Positions 1 to 8,043 of a stretch of 30,473 bases of DNA are shown piece by piece (within the stretch, counting starts at the first letter, position 1; each line of letters starts with the position of its first letter). The position numbers and the translations under genes are program-made. Origin of the DNA: a virus. The notes under the pieces are model-generated. The model was not told the DNA's origin. It made no database searches and saw only the letters and a program-made list of their open reading frames with translations. The DNA is taken from positions 1 through 30,473 of IMG/VR virus record IMGVR_UViG_3300025669_000137. One strand, 5' to 3'.

Positions 1-66
1 CCGGTTGCCTGTTTCAACCTGCCTTATTGATTTTGCTAAATTTACAACTTGCTGATCTAGTCCCAT
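1..66 (-). CDS. Partial 5' end of a probable peptidoglycan hydrolase gene
   Basis: Only the first 22 codons are inside the window; the gene runs off the left edge. The ATG at 66-64 follows the TAA of the LysM protein gene by five bases (ATAAA), the same tight spacing as its neighbours. The visible peptide is MGLDQQVVNLAKSIRQVETG followed by NR. The stretch SIRQVETGN resembles the region around the catalytic glutamate of lytic transglycosylases (pattern ..Q.ESGxN). That, plus the position just after a LysM protein, suggests a virion-associated or lytic transglycosylase. With so few residues this is an inference from one short motif. That the frame is coding is more secure than the function. 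Confidence 0.5.
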   Translation of the reverse strand, partial: MGLDQQVVNLAKSIRQVETGNR

Positions 67-71
67 TTTAT

Positions 72-1862
72 TTACCAGCTAAATCCACCCTCTGCTGCTC
101 CTCCGCTAGTTTCCGGTTGAGCTGCTTGATTTAGGACATTTATTAGATTTGTGAAATGTTTTTTTACCTTGTTTAAATTTGCTGTCAATTGTTCTGAGCT
201 TTGTCCGATGTCTAGTGAGGCTAGTGTTGACTGTAAGAGTCTATTTTCCATTTCAGATACTTGACCCAAGGCTCCACCTGTTGGTGAGGCTGCTCTCATT
301 GCTTGCAGTGCTGAAAATCCAACGACTGCTTTAACGGTGTCAATCTTTTTATCTAAGTTGAATGCCGGGGTGCCTGGTATCTTGGATGTTGCTGCTCCAG
401 CTATTCCAGTTGTCAAACCGTTAATCATTGGGGTCATTTCATCGATGGTACTCATAACGACTCCTGCTTGTTTGATAGCGTCCTTACCTAGCTTTGTTAG
501 ACCTCCGAGGATTGTCTGAGCTTTTGCTACGTCAGTTCGTAGGTCTTGAGGCACATCTGACAATTTTGCCTTTCCTGCATTAATTAAACTTGACCAGTAG
601 GATGCGTCAGCGCTTACGATGTTTGAGTCTCCACCTCCTGCTAGTCCAGCGTTGGATGCGATAATGTTTCCAGTCGCATCATATCTAACTTGGTCTTTTC
701 CTAAAGTAAAGTCATCAGCGCCTGCTGTCTCTGGTGCCTGAATAAATGATTTTGTTGTTGGATCGTAGAATGATGTTCCTGAAATTGGAGCTTTAGCAGC
801 GTCTTCCCTGGCCAACTTGGCTTCTTCAACACCAACCATAAATTTGCTACCCTCTAATGCAGCCGTCCTTTTGGCCTGTAATAAAGCCGCCTTGTCTGCC
901 AATGGTTCTGCAAGGTCTAATTTCCTTTGTTCTAAGTGTTGTTGTCTTCCTGTTATAAATTCCAAAGGAATTGGTCTGTTACCCTCTCCTGTATATGCTT
1001 TGCTGAATGATTCTTGAAGTTTATTTATTTCTTCCTGGTTAGCAATTTCTTCCGGTGTCAAATTTAGGTTTGATTGAAAACTACTAATTGCTGAATCATA
1101 TCCAGGTGTTGCACTTACTCCTGATGTTCCTGGTGCAGACGGAGTTGCCGACGCACCATATGTTGATGATGCTGGTGTTGCTGGAACCGATGGAGTGGCC
1201 GAAGGAGCTACTGTTCCTCCTGTTGCCGTATTTATAGTTTCTCCGCTTGACGTTCTTGGTGCTACTGGAGCAACTGGCGCCGTTGGAGCGGATGGTACAG
1301 GAGTATAATTTGGAGCTTGACTATAATTTATTTGATCAGCCTGTGGTACTGGAGTAAATGCCTGCGATGGGTCTTGTGTGAAGTTTTGTCCTGCCAGTGG
1401 TTCCTGTGTGTAATTCTGACCAGCTAATGGGTCTTGTGTATAGTTTTGTCCACCATTATTACTCAATGTTATTGCTTCTCCGGGTCTTATCAAATTTGGA
1501 TTTGCTTGATACTGAGGATTTAGTTCTAGCAAATCTTTTAGTGACATTCCGTTCTGACTTGCAATCGCTGAAAGAGTATCTCCATTTTTTACTGTGTACG
1601 GAGCTTGAGCAGATTGTTGTGATACTTGTGGCTGTGCTGGAGTATAATTCAAAGCACCCGACGATTGGTTCATCGCTGGAGTTGGTGTATAGTTTTGCTG
1701 GCTAGAGTTTATTGGAGAATAGCTAGTTGTTGGAACTGCCGGGGAACTCATTTGTGTTGTCTGACCAGTAGTTTGGCCAGGAGCAAAAGCTTGGCTTGCT
1801 CCAGACAATCCAGAGAATGCTTTTTTGAATGGATCAAGAAGTGATGGTGTTGCTGGAGTCAT
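72..1862 (-). CDS. LysM-containing virion protein, probable ejection/internal protein
   Basis: 596 residues. The N-terminal third is low-complexity, rich in Pro, Thr, Ala, Gln and Asn, and carries many NYTxxP-like motifs. A LysM domain sits at about residues 89-133 (YTVKNGDTLSAIASQNGMS, then LLELNP and LIRPGEAI), a fold that binds N-acetylglucosamine polymers such as peptidoglycan. Three 10-residue tandem repeats of type GQNYTQDPLA follow at 138-167, then Ala/Pro/Thr-rich linkers. The last ~120 residues (KIPGTPAFNLDKKIDTVKA, SPTGGALGQVSEMENRLLQS) form a helical domain; I recall similar C-termini in phage structural proteins, but could not search. It is the second-last gene of the visible late block, after the adaptor and before a hydrolase-like gene, which fits a protein that is ejected or contacts the cell wall. 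No signal peptide is seen. The LysM call is strong; the virion role is inferred. Confidence 0.75.
   Translation of the reverse strand: MTPATPSLLDPFKKAFSGLSGASQAFAPGQTTGQTTQMSSPAVPTTSYSPINSSQQNYTPTPAMNQSSGALNYTPAQPQVSQQSAQAPYTVKNGDTLSAIASQNGMSLKDLLELNPQYQANPNLIRPGEAITLSNNGGQNYTQDPLAGQNYTQEPLAGQNFTQDPSQAFTPVPQADQINYSQAPNYTPVPSAPTAPVAPVAPRTSSGETINTATGGTVAPSATPSVPATPASSTYGASATPSAPGTSGVSATPGYDSAISSFQSNLNLTPEEIANQEEINKLQESFSKAYTGEGNRPIPLEFITGRQQHLEQRKLDLAEPLADKAALLQAKRTAALEGSKFMVGVEEAKLAREDAAKAPISGTSFYDPTTKSFIQAPETAGADDFTLGKDQVRYDATGNIIASNAGLAGGGDSNIVSADASYWSSLINAGKAKLSDVPQDLRTDVAKAQTILGGLTKLGKDAIKQAGVVMSTIDEMTPMINGLTTGIAGAATSKIPGTPAFNLDKKIDTVKAVVGFSALQAMRAASPTGGALGQVSEMENRLLQSTLASLDIGQSSEQLTANLNKVKKHFTNLINVLNQAAQPETSGGAAEGGFSW
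1362..1451 (-). repeat. Three tandem 30-bp coding repeats (GQNYTQDPLA type)
   Basis: Residues 138-167 of the LysM protein are three consecutive 10-residue units: GQNYTQDPLA, GQNYTQEPLA and GQNFTQDPSQ. The DNA units are similar but not identical, so the array is a somewhat aged tandem duplication. Looser NYTP/NYSQAP copies lie on both sides. Such arrays can vary in copy number by slippage and probably form an extended flexible linker. Confidence 0.8.
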
Positions 1863-1866
1863 ATTT

Positions 1867-2796
1867 TTATAAACTAATCGTTAGGTTTGGATTTATATAA
1901 TTATTCTGATCTGTGCCGTCGTCAATAACCATGCTTGTATTTGTTGATGACCATGTCTTCACTAAGTCAGCAATTCGTCCTGTTGGGAGCCCTCCTCCTT
2001 GTCCGAAGTTTCCGTGTTGTGATAAATAAGCAGCTCCTCTTGCATCAGCTTCTTTTGCCCAGTATGTTCCGGCTGCATGTAACCATGGGAGTTCTTGGTA
2101 TGCCTCTGGCAATAATGGCATTTGACCTATTGTATAAGAAGCCGATCCGGCTACTATTCCTGTTCCACCATACGCTCGAGTCAATGTCATTGTAGTTGTG
2201 CTTGGTACTGCTGAAATTTCATACCACAGACCGTCTCCGGTATTAGTAGTATTTGAATAAGTAATGCGTATATAACGGCCTACCATCTGAGCTGTCCAGC
2301 TAGTGCCGAATCCGACGATTGCAGTCGTGCCATTCGTTGCCGTTAGAATTGTACCAGTAGTATAGTCAGCTACACTAAGATCAATGACCCTAGATTTTTG
2401 AGTGACGTTTATAGTGTTACTAGCGCTGGCAGGAGTTGGCCACAAGTAAAGTTGGCCGCTAAATACGAAATACCACTCAGGGTAGTCAGAAGTATAGCTT
2501 GTTTCGTTTAATCTATCCCAATGATCCTTGCTTGGAGACATTTTTGCAACATATGTTTTGTCAGAAACTTCAACAGAGACTGCTCTGACTTGATCGCAGT
2601 CATAAGGTAATGAATAAGATTGCTGATCTGCAACAGTTGTCAGTTCTCTCTCCCTTTCAAGAAATGGCCAATCTTTAACAGCACAAATCGACCTATAGTC
2701 ATCGTTTGCTAGTTCGTCTCCTATAGTTAAGTTAGCCGCACTTGAGTTTTTTGTTAAGACGCCATATAATGTGCGCCCTTGAGTATAACTTTTCAT
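1867..2796 (-). CDS. Probable head-tail adaptor / tail tube-like phage protein
   Basis: 309 residues. The N-terminal part (TIGDELANDDYRSICAVKDW, PFLERERELTTVADQQSYSL) and the end (LLPEAYQELPWLHAAGTYWA) resemble adaptor or connector proteins of short-tailed phages, which sit below the portal. Between about residues 140 and 225 lies a beta-rich insertion (GFGTSWTAQMVGRYIRI, then LWYEISAVPSTTTMTLTRAY) that looks like a small barrel or Ig-like domain. No transmembrane segment or catalytic motif is visible. The start is preceded by TATAATAAAAAT and no Shine-Dalgarno. It lies between the fibre-like 180-residue protein and the LysM protein. The structural class is well supported by context; the exact adaptor role rests on remembered family resemblance. 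Confidence 0.6.
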   Translation of the reverse strand: MKSYTQGRTLYGVLTKNSSAANLTIGDELANDDYRSICAVKDWPFLERERELTTVADQQSYSLPYDCDQVRAVSVEVSDKTYVAKMSPSKDHWDRLNETSYTSDYPEWYFVFSGQLYLWPTPASASNTINVTQKSRVIDLSVADYTTGTILTATNGTTAIVGFGTSWTAQMVGRYIRITYSNTTNTGDGLWYEISAVPSTTTMTLTRAYGGTGIVAGSASYTIGQMPLLPEAYQELPWLHAAGTYWAKEADARGAAYLSQHGNFGQGGGLPTGRIADLVKTWSSTNTSMVIDDGTDQNNYINPNLTISL

Positions 2797-2803
2797 ATTT
2801 TTA

Positions 2804-3346
2804 TTATACCACTGTTAGCTCAACCTTAACAGTTACGTTTGCAACTGATGTGAGTGTCCCTGTATCTTCAAGCGCCAACCTGTCGCCTGCGATCAGAGAT
2901 CTATTTGATAATGTTGAAGAAAGCACTCCGGTTTGAGTTGTGTTGGCCGTAGATTTTAATGATAATTCTGTTGACAAAACACTATCCCCTGATCCGAGAG
3001 CTTCTGTTCCTGAAAGCTTCTCTATTCCTATTGTTACTGCTCCCGCGTCATCTCCGGCTGTCTGATGAACTTCCATGACACTAATTACTACACAGGCCAC
3101 TGGTACTATGTAAAATACCCCATAATTCGTTGCTGTGGCTGCGTCTGTGCCATAGATAGTATGATTTATGTATAATGTCTTGTTTTCAATGTTTGCGTAC
3201 TGAATATAGCTAGAATCGAATCCATCGTGGAAATGATCAACTAATTCTGGATTTTTCTTCTGATTAGAAATATAAGAATTAATTATATCAATTTGAGACT
3301 GTAATTCTTCCGGTGTTTTATTCTTTTGTTTTGTCTTATCTATCAT
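2804..3346 (-). CDS. Small fibre/decoration-type virion protein with HFHDG motif
   Basis: 180 residues. A charged helical N-terminus (about 1-35) leads into DHFHDGFDSS at about 37-46, a His/Asp motif that recurs at the base of beta-rich phage and secreted appendage proteins. From about 60 on the protein is Thr/Ser/Val/Ala-rich beta-sandwich sequence (ACVVISVMEVHQTAGDDAG, LSLKSTANTTQTGVLSSTLS) ending in VKVELTVV. The ATG overlaps the TGA of the upstream tail gene (ATGA), so the two are probably translated in a coupled manner. The most likely role is a minor tail or fibre protein. No enzymatic motif is seen; the HFHDG residues could bind a metal ion. Confidence 0.55.
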   Translation of the reverse strand: MIDKTKQKNKTPEELQSQIDIINSYISNQKKNPELVDHFHDGFDSSYIQYANIENKTLYINHTIYGTDAATATNYGVFYIVPVACVVISVMEVHQTAGDDAGAVTIGIEKLSGTEALGSGDSVLSTELSLKSTANTTQTGVLSSTLSNRSLIAGDRLALEDTGTLTSVANVTVKVELTVV

Positions 3347-5106
3347 GGGTATAGTCTTACTTCTGCAAGTTCCATTTGAACCACGCCAATTGCTCCATCA
3401 TTCATTTCAACCTGAATTTGTATGTTATCTAAATCTATTAATCCTATATCCGGTGTTGAAAAAATATAGGTTGAACTGTCAGCAGCGTATGAATCAATTT
3501 CAACAAATGAGCTAGTCAAGTCTTTACGATAGCTAATTTTTATATTGCCATCTGTTGCTGGATTGGCCAACACCACTTCAATGTGAGAGTATGTTGCCTT
3601 ACCTACTTTTGTTGCAACTTTATAAAGAGGTGATTGAACAACTGTCTCGAGTGAAGTATATAGAATTGATCCATACTGAACTGAATTAAATGAATCTGCT
3701 CCTCCAGCATATCCCATTATATAAAATTCATCTTTTGCCCATATGGCGGTTGCATTTGTTTGCCCTGTTGATGGAGTATTATCAACTGAAAGTCTGCCAT
3801 CTGGCCACACTCTCCATACTCCACTATTTCCACCTGCTCCACTAACTCCAACCAATAGAGATCCATTCACTCCAGCTATTCCTCCCCATGTTATTGGATT
3901 AGATGATATTGTATGAGTATTTCCAGCTGCATATGTAGGTATCTTTTTAAAATTTTTGACATATGATCCTTGTGTAATATAAATATCTCCCCATGTCCCG
4001 GCTAAGATATAGACTGTTCCTCCGATATTTTTCATCTTCTTGATTCCAGTTTCTGGAACTGCAATTGGCAAAGTAAATGAATCACTGATTCTATTCCAAG
4101 GATATATTTTATTGAATGTATCTCCACCAATAAGTAGATTGGTTCCTAGCTCTTCTAGGCATTCAGCTTTCTCGCGCGGTGGCAGGTCAAGCGCTTGGTT
4201 ATTATAAGTACAGGTTTCATTTCCTGATTCAGTTGCTCCTGGAACGAATACCTCATCAACTTTTTCAATAATACTTCCAACATACCGATCATCACAAAAG
4301 TAAATCGCAGCGTCTTGGGCTTCAATAGCTTCATGACTATTACTTGATCCTGCTGCTGAATTTAATGATGCCCATCCGTTAGCCCACGCCAATGCTTCAA
4401 TTGCTGTTGAATCATAAACATCAATCACATCAATAAGTGCATTTCTAAATACAAATAAAAATGTTGAGGTTGTACTTGAAAATGGTGTAATTGCAAGTCC
4501 ATCCCCATTTGCATTTGTTACCGAAGAAGACCCAGTGTCAATCGCTGAATTATGAAGCAAATAGGCCCTGGTATTACTTGGTATAAACCAAATCCTACCC
4601 TTAGAGCAAACCATGTATTTATTGTTTGCCCTAGTATCTTCTACTATATGTTTAATAGTTCCTATCGGTACTTGGTGCATTGTGTGAACTCCTGTACCTG
4701 TATCTGTTATGTCAATTTCAGTGCCTGATGCTGATCCAACTGAATTTTTATAACTTGTTGCTACTTGAAATGTTTTAGTAGTTACTTTTATTAAAAAATA
4801 TATAGTATTAATTGCTAATCCAGCCGGCAGGGTATCTGTTGTTGTAAAATATACAGCCGCACCTCCAAAATTCTGCGCATTTCCTTCAACGTCTGACACT
4901 GTAGTACAGACATCAGTTCCGGCATCAGCCGTGAATGTCTGTTCTGTTATTAAGTGAAATAATGTTCCTGGCTTTTTACCTACTCTGACTGCTCCTGGGA
5001 AGCTATCAATATCTGCATTACGAAAAAGTCCGAATCCCTTGTGAGGAGAATCAGCCATTGCTTGATCGAAGTCTTTTATTATTAATGGTTCTTGTACGCT
5101 ACTCAT
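3343..5106 (-). CDS. Large beta-rich tail protein, beta-propeller-like (tail hub or stabilisation type)
   Basis: 587 residues. The N-terminus (PLIIKDFDQAMADSPHKGF, then LFRNADIDSFPGAVRVGK) matches the opening of short-tailed phage tail-nozzle/stabilisation-type proteins, in which a parade of blade-like beta segments follows. Repeating aromatic/glycine segments such as KGRIWFIPSNTRAYLL, NLLIGGDTFNKIYPW, GGTVYILAGTWGDIYI and SGVWRVWPDGRLSVDN look like propeller blades. An insertion at about 52-150 (TFTADAGTDVCTTVSDVEG) appears to be a separate beta domain. The C-terminus (KISYRKDLTSSFVEIDSY to VQMELAEVRLYP) is a jelly-roll-like stretch. The start overlaps the TGA of the holin-like gene (ATGA). 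The tail role is inferred from architecture and neighbours. Confidence 0.6.
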   Translation of the reverse strand: MSSVQEPLIIKDFDQAMADSPHKGFGLFRNADIDSFPGAVRVGKKPGTLFHLITEQTFTADAGTDVCTTVSDVEGNAQNFGGAAVYFTTTDTLPAGLAINTIYFLIKVTTKTFQVATSYKNSVGSASGTEIDITDTGTGVHTMHQVPIGTIKHIVEDTRANNKYMVCSKGRIWFIPSNTRAYLLHNSAIDTGSSSVTNANGDGLAITPFSSTTSTFLFVFRNALIDVIDVYDSTAIEALAWANGWASLNSAAGSSNSHEAIEAQDAAIYFCDDRYVGSIIEKVDEVFVPGATESGNETCTYNNQALDLPPREKAECLEELGTNLLIGGDTFNKIYPWNRISDSFTLPIAVPETGIKKMKNIGGTVYILAGTWGDIYITQGSYVKNFKKIPTYAAGNTHTISSNPITWGGIAGVNGSLLVGVSGAGGNSGVWRVWPDGRLSVDNTPSTGQTNATAIWAKDEFYIMGYAGGADSFNSVQYGSILYTSLETVVQSPLYKVATKVGKATYSHIEVVLANPATDGNIKISYRKDLTSSFVEIDSYAADSSTYIFSTPDIGLIDLDNIQIQVEMNDGAIGVVQMELAEVRLYP

Positions 5107-5414
5107 TTATTTGTTTTTATAAATTCAAGTATGCTTTTATTAACTTCATTAGAACTTTTCATTTCATCTTTAAGCTCACGGATTGCTCCTAGATGTTTTC
5201 CCTGCATCTCTCTATCTTGAGTTCGCTGATGATTAATAGTGTCAGTAAATTTTTCAGTATTAGATTGATTTTGGCAAACTAATGTTTCAATATATTTAGA
5301 TTTTTCTTGTGCAGTTTTTATAAAATAATTAATTATTACTTTTAATAGCCAACCAAGCAGCCCGGTTACGGTTACTAATATCGCAATAAATTCTACAGTT
5401 GTTTCCCCTACCAT
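5103..5414 (-). CDS. Holin-like small membrane protein with coiled-coil tail (BhlA/UviB-like topology)
   Basis: 103 residues. One clear hydrophobic segment lies at about residues 8-30 (EFIAILVTVTGLLGWLLKVI). It is followed by a charged, mostly helical cytoplasmic region rich in Lys, Glu, Gln and Asn. This one-span, coiled-coil-tail topology is that of BhlA/UviB-type phage holins and related membrane proteins. It lies inside the tail gene block and is coupled to the downstream gene by ATGA. No endolysin gene is adjacent within the window, although a hydrolase-like gene begins at the left edge. A role as a membrane anchor for another process cannot be excluded. Confidence 0.5.
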   Translation of the reverse strand: MVGETTVEFIAILVTVTGLLGWLLKVIINYFIKTAQEKSKYIETLVCQNQSNTEKFTDTINHQRTQDREMQGKHLGAIRELKDEMKSSNEVNKSILEFIKTNK

Positions 5415-5415
5415 T

Positions 5416-6069
5416 TTATATGATTGTTATTTTAGGTACAAATGATGATATGGTATCGCTAGAGACAAAAGATACTATATTTGTTGTATTTATGCCAGAA
5501 GATACAGATGTTTGAGTCATACTTACCTGTCCTGCTGGTGTCTTTGGGTTAGATGAATAAGCATACATTACTCCACCTGCACTATCATCAGTTGAAATAG
5601 CAGTTGAACCTGTTCCAGCGTTTGGTTTTATATTACCAGAGTTCCAACAAATAACAAAACAGTTATCAGATACTGTAGTTAGAAGTGAAGCATAAGAAGT
5701 TACATTACCAGTATTATATGATTCTTCTGCGTCTGGTTGTGATGTCTGCTCAGCCCCAGTATAAGATACAATAACTAAGTCAGATAAAGATGCTGGTGAA
5801 TAAGATACTACTACATTATTTGCTCCAGTTGCAGGAGCAACCAGCATAAACATTGCAGTCCAATAGTTATTGTCATTCTTAACGCTATTAACTTTTGTCA
5901 TTGAATCTCCATCGTAAGTTATGCCAGTAATACAATCAGTTCCATTAGCTTCACCATAACGAACACCAACAAAAAGAATAAGGTCTGAACCAGTACAGGT
6001 ATGAGAGACCGTACGGCTTGTTTGACCAGATTGACCAAAATCCTCTGTCACGCTATCTAGTGTTGCCAT
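5416..6069 (-). CDS. Beta-sandwich phage appendage protein
   Basis: 217 residues, Ser/Thr/Gly/Asn-rich with regular beta periodicity. The pattern HTCTGSDLILFVGVRYGEAN, ITGITYDGDSMTKV, MLVAPATGANNVVVSYSP and LVIVSYTGAEQTSQPDA is a recurring motif set that I associate with a beta-sandwich module in phage fibres and metagenomic secreted proteins. It has no signal peptide or transmembrane span. It sits between the second fibre and the holin-like gene, five bases downstream of the fibre stop. A role as a tail fibre tip or accessory adhesin is likely; the ligand is unknown. Confidence 0.5.
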   Translation of the reverse strand: MATLDSVTEDFGQSGQTSRTVSHTCTGSDLILFVGVRYGEANGTDCITGITYDGDSMTKVNSVKNDNNYWTAMFMLVAPATGANNVVVSYSPASLSDLVIVSYTGAEQTSQPDAEESYNTGNVTSYASLLTTVSDNCFVICWNSGNIKPNAGTGSTAISTDDSAGGVMYAYSSNPKTPAGQVSMTQTSVSSGINTTNIVSFVSSDTISSFVPKITII

Positions 6070-6073
6070 ATAT

Positions 6074-7759
6074 TTATTCTCTTACGGCCATATAGACTGT
6101 TAGTCCTTTGGCTGCTGTTGTATGAATTGAATCAATATCTATTGTGATTATATTTCCGACTGCTAAAGCTGTAGTAGTTAGGTCTGGTGGAGTTGCTGCG
6201 GTAGTGGTTGTCTTCTCGGTTGTATCAATATCTAATTTGTTTGTAGTCATTATTGAGGTTCCACCAATACTAATATCAACTACCATAGTTCCTGTAGTTC
6301 CAGCCGTGCTATTTGTGGCGTATAAATAAAATGGAGATGAATCGCTCTGCAAGATTGTTCCGGCGATTGGAGATACAAAATCTCCCGCGATATTACTTGC
6401 TATTGCACAGTCGGTTGCGGCTTCAACTAAATTAAAAACCAACCATCTTATATTTCTTTTTGATGCTACAAACTGATCAACTGGAATTGCGCGGGTAGTG
6501 TCTGTCCCTGTATCAATCTCGGAAGCAATTGCTAATTCAACTTTTCCGGCTGCCGTACCGCTTGCAGCGCTGACTAGGTCAGTTACGTCTGTATCTACGC
6601 TCACAAGGCCTGAATCTGCTCTTATAAGGCCAGTTAGGGCTACTGGTAGAGTTACTGCTGTGGTGAACGTCGGAGAGTCTATTGGTGCTTTAGCGTTTAT
6701 TTGCGATTGTACTGCTGATGTTAGGCCCTTGACATAACTTAGCTCAGTTAGTGATGGATAAGTCGCTACAGGCGCTGAAACGATGTTTTTTGAAGCATCT
6801 GTGATGAGTATTTCTGACGCTGTTAGATAATCTCCATTTATAGAAGTGTCAACAATCAATGGCATGTCAATTTTCATACCAAGTATGTTTGCATGGCCTT
6901 TTGCAATGTGATAATAATCATCAGTGTCGTCTATCTGATGTGTTATATATTGAGGAGCTGTTCCGTTGGTTAAATATCCCCATAGTTTGAATGTAGGGCT
7001 AGTTGTTATATCACTCTCTCCAATGGTGAAGTCAATTGCTCTTCCAACGGTATCGACATCATATATTTTAAATGCCGTATTGATACATATTATATCTGTT
7101 CCCCATGTATATTCAAAACCAGCTTGAGAAGTTACAACGGTTGGGTCTGCCATTTTAAAGCCTACACTCGATTCTCCAGTTATACCTTTTAGAACAAGAG
7201 TATCTGCTTCTATAATTCCTGCATTTGATAATACTGAACCTACTGGAGAAAGCATAGAAACATATCCAAGCCCAGAACCAGTAGCATCAAATTCACCAAC
7301 CGTCCAATTAGAGTTTGCTGTACCAAATACCGAACTAACACCACCACTCACTGGTCCTGCTACTGTCAAAGCGTCTGTTGTTTTGTTATATACAATTCCG
7401 GCATCCCCACCTAAAACTGAACCGCCATCATTAAATTGTACTTGAGTGTCGCTTCCTGCTGCTCCAGCTGATACTGTGTCCCATGTTGGATTTGCTCCGG
7501 CTCCCTGTGTTTTTAAAAATTTGCCTGATGTCCCTGGTGCCAAATTTACCCAGGCTGTTCCGGTATAATAAAGAATATCGCCTTGGGCCTCGGTAGTTAA
7601 TGTTACGTCAGTTAGGTCTCCCAAGTCTCCTGCTACGGCAGATACAAGTAATCTATGAGTTGTTGGATCTGCCCATAAAACTACAGGAGTCACACTATCA
7701 ACATTCGATACTGCCAATAATGTTGTTATGCTATTTTGATCACGTTTTGCTTCTGCCAT
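6074..7759 (-). CDS. Tail fibre protein (second fibre)
   Basis: 561 residues with fibre-like composition (Thr, Ser, Gly, Ala, Val, Asp). Residues 5-40 (KRDQNSITTLLAVSNVDSVT, then PVVLWADPTTHRLLVSA) form a short module that recurs in the neighbouring 90-residue protein. Next come typical fibre segments: DLTDVTLTTEAQGDILYYTG, SDTQVQFNDGGSVLGGDAGI and VYNKTTDALTVAG. Farther on are VATYPSLTELSYVKGLTSAV and QSQINAKAPIDSPTF, repeat-type shaft motifs common in tail fibres. The C-terminus is a beta-sandwich (GTMVVDISIGGTSIMTTNKL to AAKGLTVYMAVRE) that may be the receptor-binding or trimerising head. No chaperone-type autoprocessing motif was recognised. Confidence 0.75.
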   Translation of the reverse strand: MAEAKRDQNSITTLLAVSNVDSVTPVVLWADPTTHRLLVSAVAGDLGDLTDVTLTTEAQGDILYYTGTAWVNLAPGTSGKFLKTQGAGANPTWDTVSAGAAGSDTQVQFNDGGSVLGGDAGIVYNKTTDALTVAGPVSGGVSSVFGTANSNWTVGEFDATGSGLGYVSMLSPVGSVLSNAGIIEADTLVLKGITGESSVGFKMADPTVVTSQAGFEYTWGTDIICINTAFKIYDVDTVGRAIDFTIGESDITTSPTFKLWGYLTNGTAPQYITHQIDDTDDYYHIAKGHANILGMKIDMPLIVDTSINGDYLTASEILITDASKNIVSAPVATYPSLTELSYVKGLTSAVQSQINAKAPIDSPTFTTAVTLPVALTGLIRADSGLVSVDTDVTDLVSAASGTAAGKVELAIASEIDTGTDTTRAIPVDQFVASKRNIRWLVFNLVEAATDCAIASNIAGDFVSPIAGTILQSDSSPFYLYATNSTAGTTGTMVVDISIGGTSIMTTNKLDIDTTEKTTTTAATPPDLTTTALAVGNIITIDIDSIHTTAAKGLTVYMAVRE

Positions 7760-7769
7760 ATTTTTATAG

Positions 7770-8042
7770 TTAAGTTGATTTTATTAATAGACAACCACTT
7801 GAATCGACATAGAGTGGAACTGGTGTTGTGCCATCTGCATTTGATGTGGCCAGCATAACTGCTTCGCCATTTTGGTCCCGTTCAGCATTATCTTGGCCAA
7901 AATCACTTCCGGTTGCTCCGTCAGCTATGTCAAGAACATGTGTTCCTGCCGTAGCTTTTACTAATGAAATTGTTTCTCCATCAGTATTTAACACACCTAT
8001 TAAAGATGATACTAAATTGTTGTCATTTCCTGCTGTTGTCAT
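7770..8042 (-). CDS. Short fibre-associated protein carrying the RDQN module
   Basis: 90 residues. The C-terminal half (ERDQNGEAVMLATSNADGTT, then PVPLYVDSSGCLLIKS) aligns with residues 5-40 of the downstream second fibre (RDQNSITTLLAVSNVDSVTP, then VVLWADPTTHRLLVS). The N-terminal half (NLVSSLIGVLNTDGETISLV) is also beta-like. It could be a small head or fibre protein, or a detached fibre base domain. It starts one base after the stop of the coiled-coil gene. It is too small for a complete fibre; an adaptor that shares its interface with the fibre is an inference from the shared module. Confidence 0.5.
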   Translation of the reverse strand: MTTAGNDNNLVSSLIGVLNTDGETISLVKATAGTHVLDIADGATGSDFGQDNAERDQNGEAVMLATSNADGTTPVPLYVDSSGCLLIKST

Positions 8043-8043
8043 A

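Noticed and set aside
72-1862. Tape measure protein
   Set aside because: The protein is 596 residues, low-complexity with a LysM domain, and lacks the long helical body and hydrophobic segments of tape measures.
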